Assembly (NCBI RefSeq): GCF_023115465.1
Contig: NZ_CP096034.1
Span: 3,968,001-4,032,000 of the forward strand
DNA: 64,000 nucleotides
Source of the DNA: Gottfriedia acidiceleris
Lineage (GTDB): Bacteria > Bacillota > Bacilli > Bacillales > Bacillaceae_G
Direction of reading: 5' to 3'
Shown: in pieces, positions 44,789 to 53,077 of the stretch
Numbering within the stretch: the first letter of the stretch is position 1
How the letters are laid out: the number at the start of each line of letters is the position of its first letter
Translations under genes and position numbers: made by a program
Notes under the pieces: generated by a model
The model's database searches: none
What the model was told of the DNA's origin: nothing
The model's input: only the letters and a program-made list of their open reading frames with translations

Positions 44789-45787
44789 TTAGCTATTTAT
44801 GGGTGCACCACCAATATAAAACTCAAAACCTGGAGCAATTTTACGACCATTTGGCATCATCAGCCATAATCTTAATAAATGACGTTTTTTATCCTCTTCC
44901 TCGAAATCTTCAAAATGAGTACGTGAATGAAAAACAGTATAATTATTAACGAATTGCATATCTCCTGGTTCCATCATCATATCGATATGGAAGTTTTTAT
45001 CATGAGTAAGGGAATCAATAAAATCAAATGCTTCAATTTCCTCATCCGACAAAAGGATACCAGTTTTCGTTTGTGCTGATTGGACATATTGGCGAATATA
45101 TCTGCAGCTTAATTTACCATCGAAATAGCTAAAGATTGGTGATTGAACAACAGGTGATTGACCTGGCGTTTCCTCTCCGCGAAGGTCATGGGCAAATGAG
45201 CGATAGAGAATTTCAAGATATTCTGGGTGTTTTTCCAGAATTTCATTATAGATAGACATTGCACTTGCGATACTACTTAAACCACCAGATTTTGCTTTAC
45301 GAAGACATAGTAATCCAACCACATCAGCAAGATCTGTATGATAATCAAGATGTACATTTGTTTGGTAACCACGTACTTTTGAATTATCGTTAAAGTCCTT
45401 ACCTACATTTTTAATATGACCTAGTAGTTCGCCATTTTTACTTTGGATGATTGGCAGTCCTAAATGGAGTCCAAGCCCCCAGTAAATGATACTTGCTTCT
45501 TCATCGGAATAACGCTCCATCGGCAATCCACGGATTAGGAGAAAACCTCTTCCATTCTCTAATTCGTCAATAAAGTACTTAATTTCGTCAGCTAGATCAG
45601 GAATTGGAAAATCTTCCTTTTTAAAATCAGGTGCTTTTAATCCCCTTTGTTTAACACATAATACAGCCTTCTCAAGTGCTGCAATTGTTGTATCGGTTAA
45701 AAAATATATCCATGATTCATCTTTAGCAAGATCAATACCTTTCCATGCAGATCTCCCTTGAATTTTTTCATTTAAAATGATTGACAT
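44789..45787 (-). CDS. TauD/TfdA-family dioxygenase 1
   Basis: This 333-residue Fe(II)/2-oxoglutarate dioxygenase has the iron facial triad His150-x-Asp152 (DYHTDL) and His287 in NNYTVFHSR, with 2-oxoglutarate-binding Arg306 in KRHLLRLW. It is about 60 percent identical by eye to TauD-2 upstream in the same operon. Family members hydroxylate or cleave taurine, phenoxyacetates, carnitine precursors and others; the substrate here is unknown. A longer reading to 45832 lacks a ribosome site; the ATG at 45787 follows AAGGAGGGG. It is the last gene of the operon. Confidence 0.88.
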   Translation of the reverse strand: MSIILNEKIQGRSAWKGIDLAKDESWIYFLTDTTIAALEKAVLCVKQRGLKAPDFKKEDFPIPDLADEIKYFIDELENGRGFLLIRGLPMERYSDEEASIIYWGLGLHLGLPIIQSKNGELLGHIKNVGKDFNDNSKVRGYQTNVHLDYHTDLADVVGLLCLRKAKSGGLSSIASAMSIYNEILEKHPEYLEILYRSFAHDLRGEETPGQSPVVQSPIFSYFDGKLSCRYIRQYVQSAQTKTGILLSDEEIEAFDFIDSLTHDKNFHIDMMMEPGDMQFVNNYTVFHSRTHFEDFEEEDKKRHLLRLWLMMPNGRKIAPGFEFYIGGAPINS

Positions 45788-45885
45788 TAAAACCCCTCCT
45801 TCGAAATTGAAGATTACTAATTTAATAGCCAAATATTTAAAACTATTATTTCAACTCATATTTCTAATTACATGTAGATCTTTCT

Positions 45886-47175
45886 TTACCTACTCATTTG
45901 CTCCCCTGACTCGTTTATTACGTTTCTTTGATTTGCGGGATGTACACCAATCCAAAATACGATACCTAAAATCAGCATTCCTAATGAAGAAAAGCCAAAC
46001 GCGTAATTATAACCAATTGCTTCAGTTAGTGCATGTTGGATAAGGTATCCGAAGACTAGTGGAGCAATAATACTAGATATACTTGCAAAGGCAATGAATG
46101 CTCCCTGTGCTTTTCCAATGTTTTCGGGAGAAAAGAACTCCATTAATATAGCGGGAGCAAGCGAAAGAATTACATACGCAAAACCAGGTGCAAGTGTAAA
46201 AAAAACAATAGACATAGTAACTGAATTTACGGTTATCGCTAGATATAGACAAATAGCCGATAACATCATCATGAAACCCGCAAGATTAATTCGGGCTTTA
46301 CGAATATCACCTGTTTTACGGTAAAGACGATCAGATAGCATAGAAAATCCAATTTGGCAAAAAGCTGCAAAAAGAAAAGGCAATGATACCGCTAGTTTTA
46401 AAGTTTGAGAGTCAAACTGTTGGATTTTTGTAAAGTAAGATGGGAACCATACTGCCTGAATGGACAGTAACCAATATGCACAACCACCGCACAAAACAGT
46501 TAATATAAAGTTTTTAGTAAATAGATGCGGAAAAAACTGTCGGATTGATACTTTAGGAAGGCTAGAATTGTGCTCCGTTTGATGAACGGCTGTTAGTCCA
46601 ATTTCTGTTGGACTTTCTTTACCAAAAATTAACCATAAAACTAATACGCTCAGTCCCAGAACACCCATCACTAAAAATGCCGATTTCCATCCATGTTTAT
46701 CAATTAATGATATTAATAATGGAGAAGCAATTGCCGAACCCCCGGTCGTTCCTAAAAGAACCGCACCAAAACCTATACCATGTCTATGCTTTGGAAACCA
46801 TTTCCCCATGATTGCTGTAGAAAGAGCTGGGGCTGGACCTTCACCTAATCCTAAAAACATTCTTGTTATCAAAAGCAAAGTTAGGCTAGAAGCAAAAGGA
46901 GTTGCAAACTGAACAATTAGCCAAACCAATGAAAGCCATGTCAACATTTTTTTCGTATTTTTCGAATCAGCCATTCCTCCAAGTATCAGTGAGGAGAATG
47001 TAAAAAACCAAAAAAATGAACTTCCTACAACTCCCCATTTTGTTGGACTTAAATGTAATTCTTTCATTAAAGGAACGGAAACCAAACCAATGATAATTTT
47101 ATCGACTTGGTTGATCATACCAGTAAGAACTAGAAATAATAAGATTACCCAAGCGTACTTTGGAGTTCTTGACAT
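45886..47175 (-). CDS. MFS transporter 2 (ACS-like)
   Basis: This 429-residue transporter is a close paralogue of the one at 41037, with identical length and shared signatures (KIIIGLVSVPLMKELHLSP). Twelve hydrophobic segments are visible. It lies between the two TauD-type genes in one operon, so each dioxygenase has a transporter nearby. An organic acid is the likely substrate by family. The ATG at 47175 follows GTGAGG. The two transporters may import different but related substrates, or one may export the product. Confidence 0.9.
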   Translation of the reverse strand: MSRTPKYAWVILLFLVLTGMINQVDKIIIGLVSVPLMKELHLSPTKWGVVGSSFFWFFTFSSLILGGMADSKNTKKMLTWLSLVWLIVQFATPFASSLTLLLITRMFLGLGEGPAPALSTAIMGKWFPKHRHGIGFGAVLLGTTGGSAIASPLLISLIDKHGWKSAFLVMGVLGLSVLVLWLIFGKESPTEIGLTAVHQTEHNSSLPKVSIRQFFPHLFTKNFILTVLCGGCAYWLLSIQAVWFPSYFTKIQQFDSQTLKLAVSLPFLFAAFCQIGFSMLSDRLYRKTGDIRKARINLAGFMMMLSAICLYLAITVNSVTMSIVFFTLAPGFAYVILSLAPAILMEFFSPENIGKAQGAFIAFASISSIIAPLVFGYLIQHALTEAIGYNYAFGFSSLGMLILGIVFWIGVHPANQRNVINESGEQMSR

Positions 47176-47205
47176 ACAAATATATCCTCACTTTTCACTA
47201 TTTAA

Positions 47206-47237
47206 GGAACACCCTTTCCAAAAAGGAAAAGGTGTTC
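47206..47237 (-). other. Intercistronic hairpin TauD-2 / MFS-2
   Basis: The arms GGAACACCCTTTCC and GGAAAAGGTGTTC form a hairpin in the 86-bp gap. No T tract follows on the - strand. It may stabilise the upstream message or lower transporter expression. Confidence 0.65.
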
Positions 47238-47261
47238 ACACCCATTCTTACAGAAGTAAAA

Positions 47262-48317
47262 TTACTTTAAAGTTTCAACAATACCGCCCGCGGTTTTATT
47301 ACGAGCAGGTACACCGCCACGACCCGGTTTTCCAGTATTTTCGTCAAAAAACATTGCGAAATCCGGAGAAATTTCACGACCATTTGGCATCGTGAGCCAT
47401 AATCTTAATAAATGACGTTTTTGATCTAATACTTCATAATCTTCGTATTGAGTTCGTGAATGAAGAACCGTATAATTATTTACAAATTGCATATCGCCTG
47501 GCTCGAGCATCATATTAAAATGTAAATTTTCATCATGAAGAAGAGAGTCCAGTAAGTCTAATGCTTCGATTTCAACTTTTGATAACTGGATACCTGTTTT
47601 CGCTTGTGCTGATTCGATAAATAAACGAACATATCGGCAACTTAGTTTTCCATCATAGTAACTAAAAATTGGTGAAGTAAATATTGGTGATTCTCCTGGT
47701 CCTTCTTCTCCTCGGCGGTCAAAGTTAAACGGACGACAAAGTATTCCTAAATATTCAGGGTTCTTCTCTAGAATCTCATTGTAAACTGCCATCGAGCTTA
47801 TAATGCTACTCTCCCCTCCTGATTTCCCTTTTCGAAGACTTAACAAACCTACTACATCAGAACCATCAGCGTGAAAAGGAAGATGCAGTTTCGTTTGGTA
47901 ACCACGAACGTTTGAATTTTCTAAACTAAGTCCTTGATCTCTAACGTGCCCTAATAGCTCACCATTAGCATTTTGCGAAACTGGAGTACCCATATGAAGG
48001 CCAAGGCCCCAATAAATGATGCTTGCTTCTTCATCTGTATATCTTTCAATCGGTAAACCTCGAATTAATAGAAATCCTCTTCCATTCTCAAGTTCTTCAA
48101 CAAAGTAATCAATTTCATTTAAAAGATTTGGCACTTGGAAGTCTTCTTTGTTAAAATTTGGTGCTTTTAACCCCTTTTGTTTAATACGGGCTAGTGCATT
48201 TTCAAGCTCAACAATTGTTTCCTTGGATAAGTAATAAATCCAAGAATCATCTTTTGCTAAGTCTGTTCCTTTCCAAGCTACTGGCCCTTTAACCTTTTCC
48301 TTTAAAATTGTTGACAT
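47262..48317 (-). CDS. TauD/TfdA-family dioxygenase 2
   Basis: This 351-residue paralogue of TauD-1 keeps the triad His149-x-Asp151 (PFHADG) and a distal His in NNYTVLHSR, plus the Arg of KRHLLRLW. It carries a C-terminal extension (GRGGVPARN...) that is shortened in TauD-1. The residues next to the iron motif differ between copies (DYHTDLAD against PFHADGSD), which suggests different substrates. The adjacent ATG at 48320 is closer to GGGAGG; 48317 gives better spacing. It lies 37 bp after the acyl-CoA ligase gene. Confidence 0.88.
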   Translation of the reverse strand: MSTILKEKVKGPVAWKGTDLAKDDSWIYYLSKETIVELENALARIKQKGLKAPNFNKEDFQVPNLLNEIDYFVEELENGRGFLLIRGLPIERYTDEEASIIYWGLGLHMGTPVSQNANGELLGHVRDQGLSLENSNVRGYQTKLHLPFHADGSDVVGLLSLRKGKSGGESSIISSMAVYNEILEKNPEYLGILCRPFNFDRRGEEGPGESPIFTSPIFSYYDGKLSCRYVRLFIESAQAKTGIQLSKVEIEALDLLDSLLHDENLHFNMMLEPGDMQFVNNYTVLHSRTQYEDYEVLDQKRHLLRLWLTMPNGREISPDFAMFFDENTGKPGRGGVPARNKTAGGIVETLK

Positions 48318-48354
48318 CATGAATCCTCCCTTTATGAATGAATGATTTATTTGT

Positions 48355-49869
48355 TTACTTTACTTCAGTCAATTCTCTTAACTCTCTACGCAAAATCTTC
48401 CCAGTTGAATTCTTTGGTAGCTCTTTACAAAATTCTACATATTTAGGAAGCTTGTATTTAACTAGCTTATCTTTACAAAATTGAATGATGTCGTTATCTG
48501 TAAACTGTTCATCATTAACTACGACGTATGCTTTTACACTTTCTCCGTATTCTTTATTAGGTACACCAACTACTGCTGCTTCTATAACTGCAGGATGTTG
48601 ATAGAGTACTTCTTCCACTTCACGAGGATAAACATTGTAACCTCCAACAATAATCATGTCCTTCTTTCGGTCAACAATGTAGATATATCCATCTTCGTCC
48701 ATTGTTGCGAGATCACCGGTGTAAAACCACCCGTTTTTAAAAGCGTCCAATGTAGCTTCTTGCATCCCTAAATATCCCTTCATTACATTTGGTCCTTGAA
48801 CAACTAATTCTCCAACCTCACCTATTGGCAATTCTTCTCCAAATTTATCTACTACTTTGCTTTGAACAGTGGGAATATTTCTACCGATTGAACCTGGTTT
48901 CCTAATTCCTTTTAACGGATTAATTGCAACAAGTGGCGCTGTTTCCGAAAGTCCATATCCCTCTAATATAGGTACGTTGAACTTACTTTCAAATTTTTGC
49001 AGAAGCTCTACTGGAATCGAAGCACCACCTGAAATACAAATACGAATGGATTTAAAATGCTCTGACGAAGCTTCGGGTAATTGATTGATAAAATTGTACA
49101 TCGTAGGTACTCCTGCAAATACAGTGGCATTGCTTTTTTGAATTGTATTGACAACATCGTCAGGACTGAATTTAGGCTGAATTAAAACTGTTGAGCCACA
49201 AGCAATCGGTGCGTTCAAACAAACTGTCATACAGAAAACATGAAACATTGGCAGAACAGCAACTACTCGGTCGTTTTCATCCAGTTCAAGCAATTTCGAA
49301 ATGGAATCTGCATTCGATGCCAAATTTCGATGTGTTAACATTGCACCCTTTGGTTTACCTGTAGTACCCGAAGTGTACAGAATAACGGCTAGATCTTCTT
49401 GATCAACGAATGGACTTGCACTTACACTTGTACTTGATTTCATAAGGTGCTCCCATGTCCATTCCTGTTTCTTTGCTTCTGTATAAATGACTACATTTAG
49501 ATTAATTAACTGTTTCTTAACTTCTGATAATATTGGCTCAACAGATATATGAGCAATAACCGCTTTTACTTGACTATTTTCCAATATGTAGCTGATTTCA
49601 TCTTGGGTAAACAAAGGATTAATTGGAACAACAAATGCACCTAATTGCAAAATTCCATAGTATGCAATAAGAAACTCTGGGCTATTTCCTATTAAAAGGG
49701 CAACTCCATCTCCTTTGCTGATTCCTTGTGCAGACATTCCTACAGCAAATTGATTTACAAGCTGATTTAATTTCCTATATGTAACACATTGGTCACCATA
49801 CATGTAAGCGATACTATCCGGGAAATTAATTGCGCTTCTATTTAAGTTTTCGTATAAGTTATTACTCAT
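48355..49869 (-). CDS. AMP-forming acyl-CoA ligase
   Basis: This 504-residue ANL-superfamily enzyme activates a carboxylic acid to its CoA thioester. The P-loop is YTSGTTGKPKGA. Other motifs are EGYGLSETAP, the WFYTGDLATMDEDGY hinge, and the catalytic Lys in LPKNSTGKILRREL near the C-terminus. Length and motifs fit long- or medium-chain and aromatic acyl ligases; the acid is not identified. It is the first gene of the four-gene operon and is driven by promoter A. A GGGGGG tract lies before the ATG at 49869. Confidence 0.92.
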   Translation of the reverse strand: MSNNLYENLNRSAINFPDSIAYMYGDQCVTYRKLNQLVNQFAVGMSAQGISKGDGVALLIGNSPEFLIAYYGILQLGAFVVPINPLFTQDEISYILENSQVKAVIAHISVEPILSEVKKQLINLNVVIYTEAKKQEWTWEHLMKSSTSVSASPFVDQEDLAVILYTSGTTGKPKGAMLTHRNLASNADSISKLLELDENDRVVAVLPMFHVFCMTVCLNAPIACGSTVLIQPKFSPDDVVNTIQKSNATVFAGVPTMYNFINQLPEASSEHFKSIRICISGGASIPVELLQKFESKFNVPILEGYGLSETAPLVAINPLKGIRKPGSIGRNIPTVQSKVVDKFGEELPIGEVGELVVQGPNVMKGYLGMQEATLDAFKNGWFYTGDLATMDEDGYIYIVDRKKDMIIVGGYNVYPREVEEVLYQHPAVIEAAVVGVPNKEYGESVKAYVVVNDEQFTDNDIIQFCKDKLVKYKLPKYVEFCKELPKNSTGKILRRELRELTEVK

Positions 49870-49949
49870 TAAGTGAATCCCCCCCTTTCAACCGCTTAAA
49901 AAGCGTTCATAAATTAACTATTTTGAATATTTAAAATATTACTACACTA

Positions 49950-50020
49950 AGTATACTCATAAATAAAAATGAAATAAAATTAAAGATTTTAATTTGTATG
50001 TAAGTCTAACTAATATTAAG
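49950..50020 (-). promoter_or_regulatory. LysR-regulon promoter A (ligase operon)
   Basis: The 47-bp element is at 49974-50020 with the perfect-arm palindrome AATTAAAGATTTTAATT at 49978-49994. The -10 box TATACT (- strand) is at 49950-49955, 18 bp away. The palindrome is identical to that of promoter F. Confidence 0.78.
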
Positions 50021-50055
50021 ATTGTTGTTCAATAATAAGGTCCAATTCAGCTAGC

Positions 50056-50113
50056 ACTAAACTAAAAAAAACAGAGCCCAAACTTAAAAAGGCTCTGTTT
50101 TTTTAGTTAGTTT
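50056..50113. terminator. Terminator-like hairpin between divergent promoters
   Basis: A long stem (CTAAAAAAAACAGAGCC / GGCTCTGTTTTTTTAG) lies in the gap between the ligase promoter and the YeiH gene, which are divergent. It has no gene to terminate on either side, so it may insulate the promoters or end a short unrecognised RNA. Confidence 0.7.
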
Positions 50114-50232
50114 ATAGCTTCTTTTTCTAATTATCGTATTTACTTATCATAACTATAATAATAATTTATTTTCCTTATGATAATTGATTCGATACGATAA
50201 CTAATATAGAACGCCCTAAGGAGATGAACAAG

Positions 50233-51273
50233 ATGGAACAAAAGGCAATAATTAATACAAAACCAGAGCAACAAAAACAGCCTACTAAACAGTTAAATGT
50301 GGCAATGATCTATGGGATAGCTTTTACATTCATCATAGCTGTTGTAGGTTTTCTATTGGCAAAGTTACCAGGGTTCGATCATGTTGGACCACTTGCATGT
50401 GCCATTTTGCTTGCTTTAGTTTATAGACAATTTTTTGGTTATCCTGAAAAACTGCGCGCGGGAATTCAATTTTCTTCAAAAAGACTTTTAAGATTTGCCA
50501 TCATACTGTACGGATTAAAATTAAACATGGTTGTCATTTTTAGTGATGGTTTGCCTTTATTACTGAGAGGCATGGGAACTATCATATTTTCGATTTTCGT
50601 TCTTATGGCTATAGCAAAATGGCTTAAAGCAGATCTTAATCTATCTCTATTATTAAGTATTGGGACCGGTATTTGTGGAGCTGCTGCCATTGCAGCGATA
50701 TCGCCTATTATTAAAGCAAAAGATGATGACACTGCTATGGCCGTTGGGATCATCGCATTAGTAGGCACAATCTTTTCCATCATCTATACTTTAATTTATC
50801 CTTTATTACCAATTAGTCCAACTGAATATGGAGCATGGGTCGGAATAAGCCTTCATGAGATTGCACATGTAGCTTTAGCAGCTGCACCTGCAGGTCAGGA
50901 TGCGCTTGCTCACGCATTACTAGCCAAACTTGCCCGAGTATTTCTATTGATTCCTGTTTGTTTTATCCTTTTATTTTGGATGAAACGAAAAGGAAAATTA
51001 AACGGAGAAGCAAAACTGGAGTTCCCATGGTTCTTAATCGGCTTTGTTATTATGAGCTTTGTTGGAAGCTACATCCTTGGTCAAAAAATTCCGGTATCAA
51101 ATAAAACGATGTCAGAAATTGCTGTTTTTACTTCATTTATTTTAACAATGTCTATGACTGGTTTAGGATTAAATATTAATTTAAAAGAATTACGTACTAA
51201 ATCGATTCGTCCGCTTATCGCAATCGTCATTACATCAATACTCTTATCTTTGGTAACATTTTTTAGTATATAG
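50233..51273 (+). CDS. yeiH: YeiH-family putative sulfate exporter
   Basis: This 346-residue membrane protein of the UPF0324/YeiH family has about ten hydrophobic segments and the signatures LGTGICGAAAIAA-like GTGICGAAAIAAISP and GISLHEIAHVALAA. The family is listed as putative sulfate exporters, with weak functional support. The ATG at 50224 touches the AAGGAG site; the ATG at 50233 has 9-base spacing, so I chose it. It lies beside the TauD-containing operon but lacks the regulon element. Confidence 0.88.
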   Translation: MEQKAIINTKPEQQKQPTKQLNVAMIYGIAFTFIIAVVGFLLAKLPGFDHVGPLACAILLALVYRQFFGYPEKLRAGIQFSSKRLLRFAIILYGLKLNMVVIFSDGLPLLLRGMGTIIFSIFVLMAIAKWLKADLNLSLLLSIGTGICGAAAIAAISPIIKAKDDDTAMAVGIIALVGTIFSIIYTLIYPLLPISPTEYGAWVGISLHEIAHVALAAAPAGQDALAHALLAKLARVFLLIPVCFILLFWMKRKGKLNGEAKLEFPWFLIGFVIMSFVGSYILGQKIPVSNKTMSEIAVFTSFILTMSMTGLGLNINLKELRTKSIRPLIAIVITSILLSLVTFFSI

Positions 51274-51304
51274 CTCTGCAAAGGTAGGTAAAGTTAAATT
51301 AATA

Positions 51305-51346
51305 AAAAAAATCAGAGAAACTTTATTCCAGTTTCTCTGATTTTTT
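51305..51346. terminator. Terminator of yeiH
   Basis: The stem AAAAAATCAGAGAAACT / AGTTTCTCTGATTTTTT with a 7-base loop serves the convergent yeiH and UPF0316 genes. Confidence 0.9.
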
Positions 51347-51360
51347 ACTATATAAGGAGT

Positions 51361-51900
51361 CTATAATATATTCGATTTCTTCTGTTTTGCTTTCTTCATT
51401 GAATTTAATAAAAATCCACCCTTAAACCTTCTCGCTTCATACGAAATAATAAAGGCACTTGGTTCATACTGCTCTATAAGATCCATGAGTTCAGGTTCTC
51501 TATTACGTTTTGTCAATATATCCAAATGATAACGCTCGCTATCCCTTCCTTCGCCTTGGAACACTGTCACACCGAATCCTTCCTCACGAAGTCGGTTAAT
51601 TAGCAATTTATTTTTATTCGTTAAATTAACTACTAAAGTCGTGTATCCGATCGCTAAGCGATTTTCAACGTAACTCCCAAGTAGAATGCCAATTCCAAAT
51701 CCAACTGCATAAACAATCATTGATAATGTACTTTGATCTCCAGAAAAAACAAGCGATAATCCAAATACATAAATAATTGCTTCCAAAAAACCAAAAAGCG
51801 CAGCAGATCCACTCAACCCTTTGACTAGGAAAATAGTTCTCAATGTTAAGACAGGTACATAAATCAATTGCAATAATAATATTAGTAAAATATCTTTCAA
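51361..51900 (-). CDS. UPF0316 membrane protein (YebE-like, DUF2179 C-terminal domain)
   Basis: This 179-residue protein has three N-terminal hydrophobic segments and a soluble C-terminal domain (TTLVVNLTNKNKLLINRLREEGFGVT in strands) of the DUF2179 type, as in B. subtilis YebE. The function of the family is not known; similar C-terminal domains occur in membrane proteins thought to sense ligands. The in-frame TTG at 51915 overlaps the Shine-Dalgarno. The TTG at 51900 follows GAGGTG by 7 bases, so I chose it. Confidence 0.82.
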   Translation of the reverse strand: MKDILLILLLQLIYVPVLTLRTIFLVKGLSGSAALFGFLEAIIYVFGLSLVFSGDQSTLSMIVYAVGFGIGILLGSYVENRLAIGYTTLVVNLTNKNKLLINRLREEGFGVTVFQGEGRDSERYHLDILTKRNREPELMDLIEQYEPSAFIISYEARRFKGGFLLNSMKKAKQKKSNIL

Positions 51901-52335
51901 ATGTAGACACCTCAAAGTTTAAATTTTTGGACTGCAGATTTAGGTATATAATTTGGTTCATCCTAAGCCTTGCTTTTAAACTTTTTTAAAGGAATCAAAG
52001 TGAAAGCCTAGTAGAAATTTATTTTAATAATACAGCTGAATTGATGCGTAAACAAAAGTGATTTTTTTGTATTATTTACCAGTTGTAGTACTTAATTCAA
52101 CCTGCTCAGTTAAATTCCTGCTTAACTTTTAGAACATTAAAAGATTACCGTAAAAAATACACCCGAACTCCAATTCTAAAACATATACTCATGAACAAAT
52201 GAGTAAGGTTTTAGAATTTTCTTGCTCTTTTACTTACTTATGAGCCTTTTATGAGTAAGGTATTTTCATCATCTTAATTTACATGTTTTATTTAAAACGC
52301 AAAAAAGAAGATCTACTCAAAAAGTAAATCTTCTT
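51901..52335. other. Gene-free stretch with two hairpins
   Basis: I see no supported gene here. A long hairpin lies at 52172-52219 (arms ATTCTAAAAC and GTTTTAGAAT, inner ACTCAT/ATGAGT), followed by a TTTTCTTGCTCTTTT tract on the + strand. A second hairpin at 52302-52338 (AAAAGAAGAT/ATCTTCTTTT) ends the tetR-type transcript. Confidence 0.6.
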
Positions 52336-52959
52336 TTATTTATTGTGCATTATTCCATTCCAAAAGAAGTCTATTATGTGTTCAGCCATTTCATCTATTG
52401 TAGAGAAAATTGAATTTTGATCTGTATCCCTAAAATTTCCAACTGATAAAATTGCTAAGAACAATTGGGTATAGAATTTTGGATTACCTTTAGGTATTTC
52501 TCCATTCTCTATTGCCGTTTCCATTGCTTTTTCGATCACATTATACATCATTTCTTCCGCTTTATTCATCTGTTGTAATTGCTCATCTGATAAAGAGACT
52601 TTCGCTTCTTTCGTAAAAGCTTTTAAATCAATTTCAAAAGTTGCTCTTAAATGGACTTTTACCATTTCGTTGAGATTTTCTTTTAACGATTTATCTTTAG
52701 ATAAAATCTCAGCAATTCGATCACTTATTCGAAGCATCATTTGAACCATTGCATCCGTAAAGAGATCTGCTTTTGTTGGATAATAATAATAAACCGTTGC
52801 TTTGGTCACTCCACACTTCATAGCTACGTCATCCATGGAAACTAATTGATATCCGTTTTGAAGGAACAATTGGACTGCATTTTCAACAATTGTTGTTTTT
52901 GTAGGCTTTTTTTTCGAATCCTGTGGTGGTCTTCCAAGAGGCCGTTTAATTTGTTCCAA
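52336..52959 (-). CDS. TetR/AcrR-family regulator
   Basis: This 207-residue repressor has the helix-turn-helix VSMDDVAMKCGVTKATVYYYYPTK near residues 40-62, preceded by a basic arm (GRPPQDSKKKPTK). The C-terminal ligand domain is variable. It is divergent from the MMPL transporter and probably represses it. The start is TTG at 52959 with AGGAGAG. The shared gap contains interrupted inverted repeats (TTAATTA/TAATTAA and ATTAAC/GTTAAT at 53018-53052) that could be its operator. Confidence 0.9.
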   Translation of the reverse strand: MEQIKRPLGRPPQDSKKKPTKTTIVENAVQLFLQNGYQLVSMDDVAMKCGVTKATVYYYYPTKADLFTDAMVQMMLRISDRIAEILSKDKSLKENLNEMVKVHLRATFEIDLKAFTKEAKVSLSDEQLQQMNKAEEMMYNVIEKAMETAIENGEIPKGNPKFYTQLFLAILSVGNFRDTDQNSIFSTIDEMAEHIIDFFWNGIMHNK

Positions 52960-53017
52960 TATGATTCTCTCCTAACCTTTTTAATCCCCTTCATTATAGC
53001 ATAATAAAAGTTCTTGA

Positions 53018-53052
53018 TTAATTAACCGACTAGTATATATAATTAAGTTAAT
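53018..53052. promoter_or_regulatory. Candidate TetR operator
   Basis: Nested inverted repeats TTAATTA/TAATTAA and ATTAAC/GTTAAT surround CCGACTAGTATAT. The region also holds the transporter promoter. Such AT-rich symmetry can arise by chance, so confidence is modest. Confidence 0.4.
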
Positions 53053-53077
53053 AAATTTTACGTGAGGTGAATTCCAT

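Noticed and set aside
51665-51961. 98-codon - strand frame overlapping the UPF0316 gene
   Set aside because: It is an out-of-frame shadow; the overlapping frame matches a known family.
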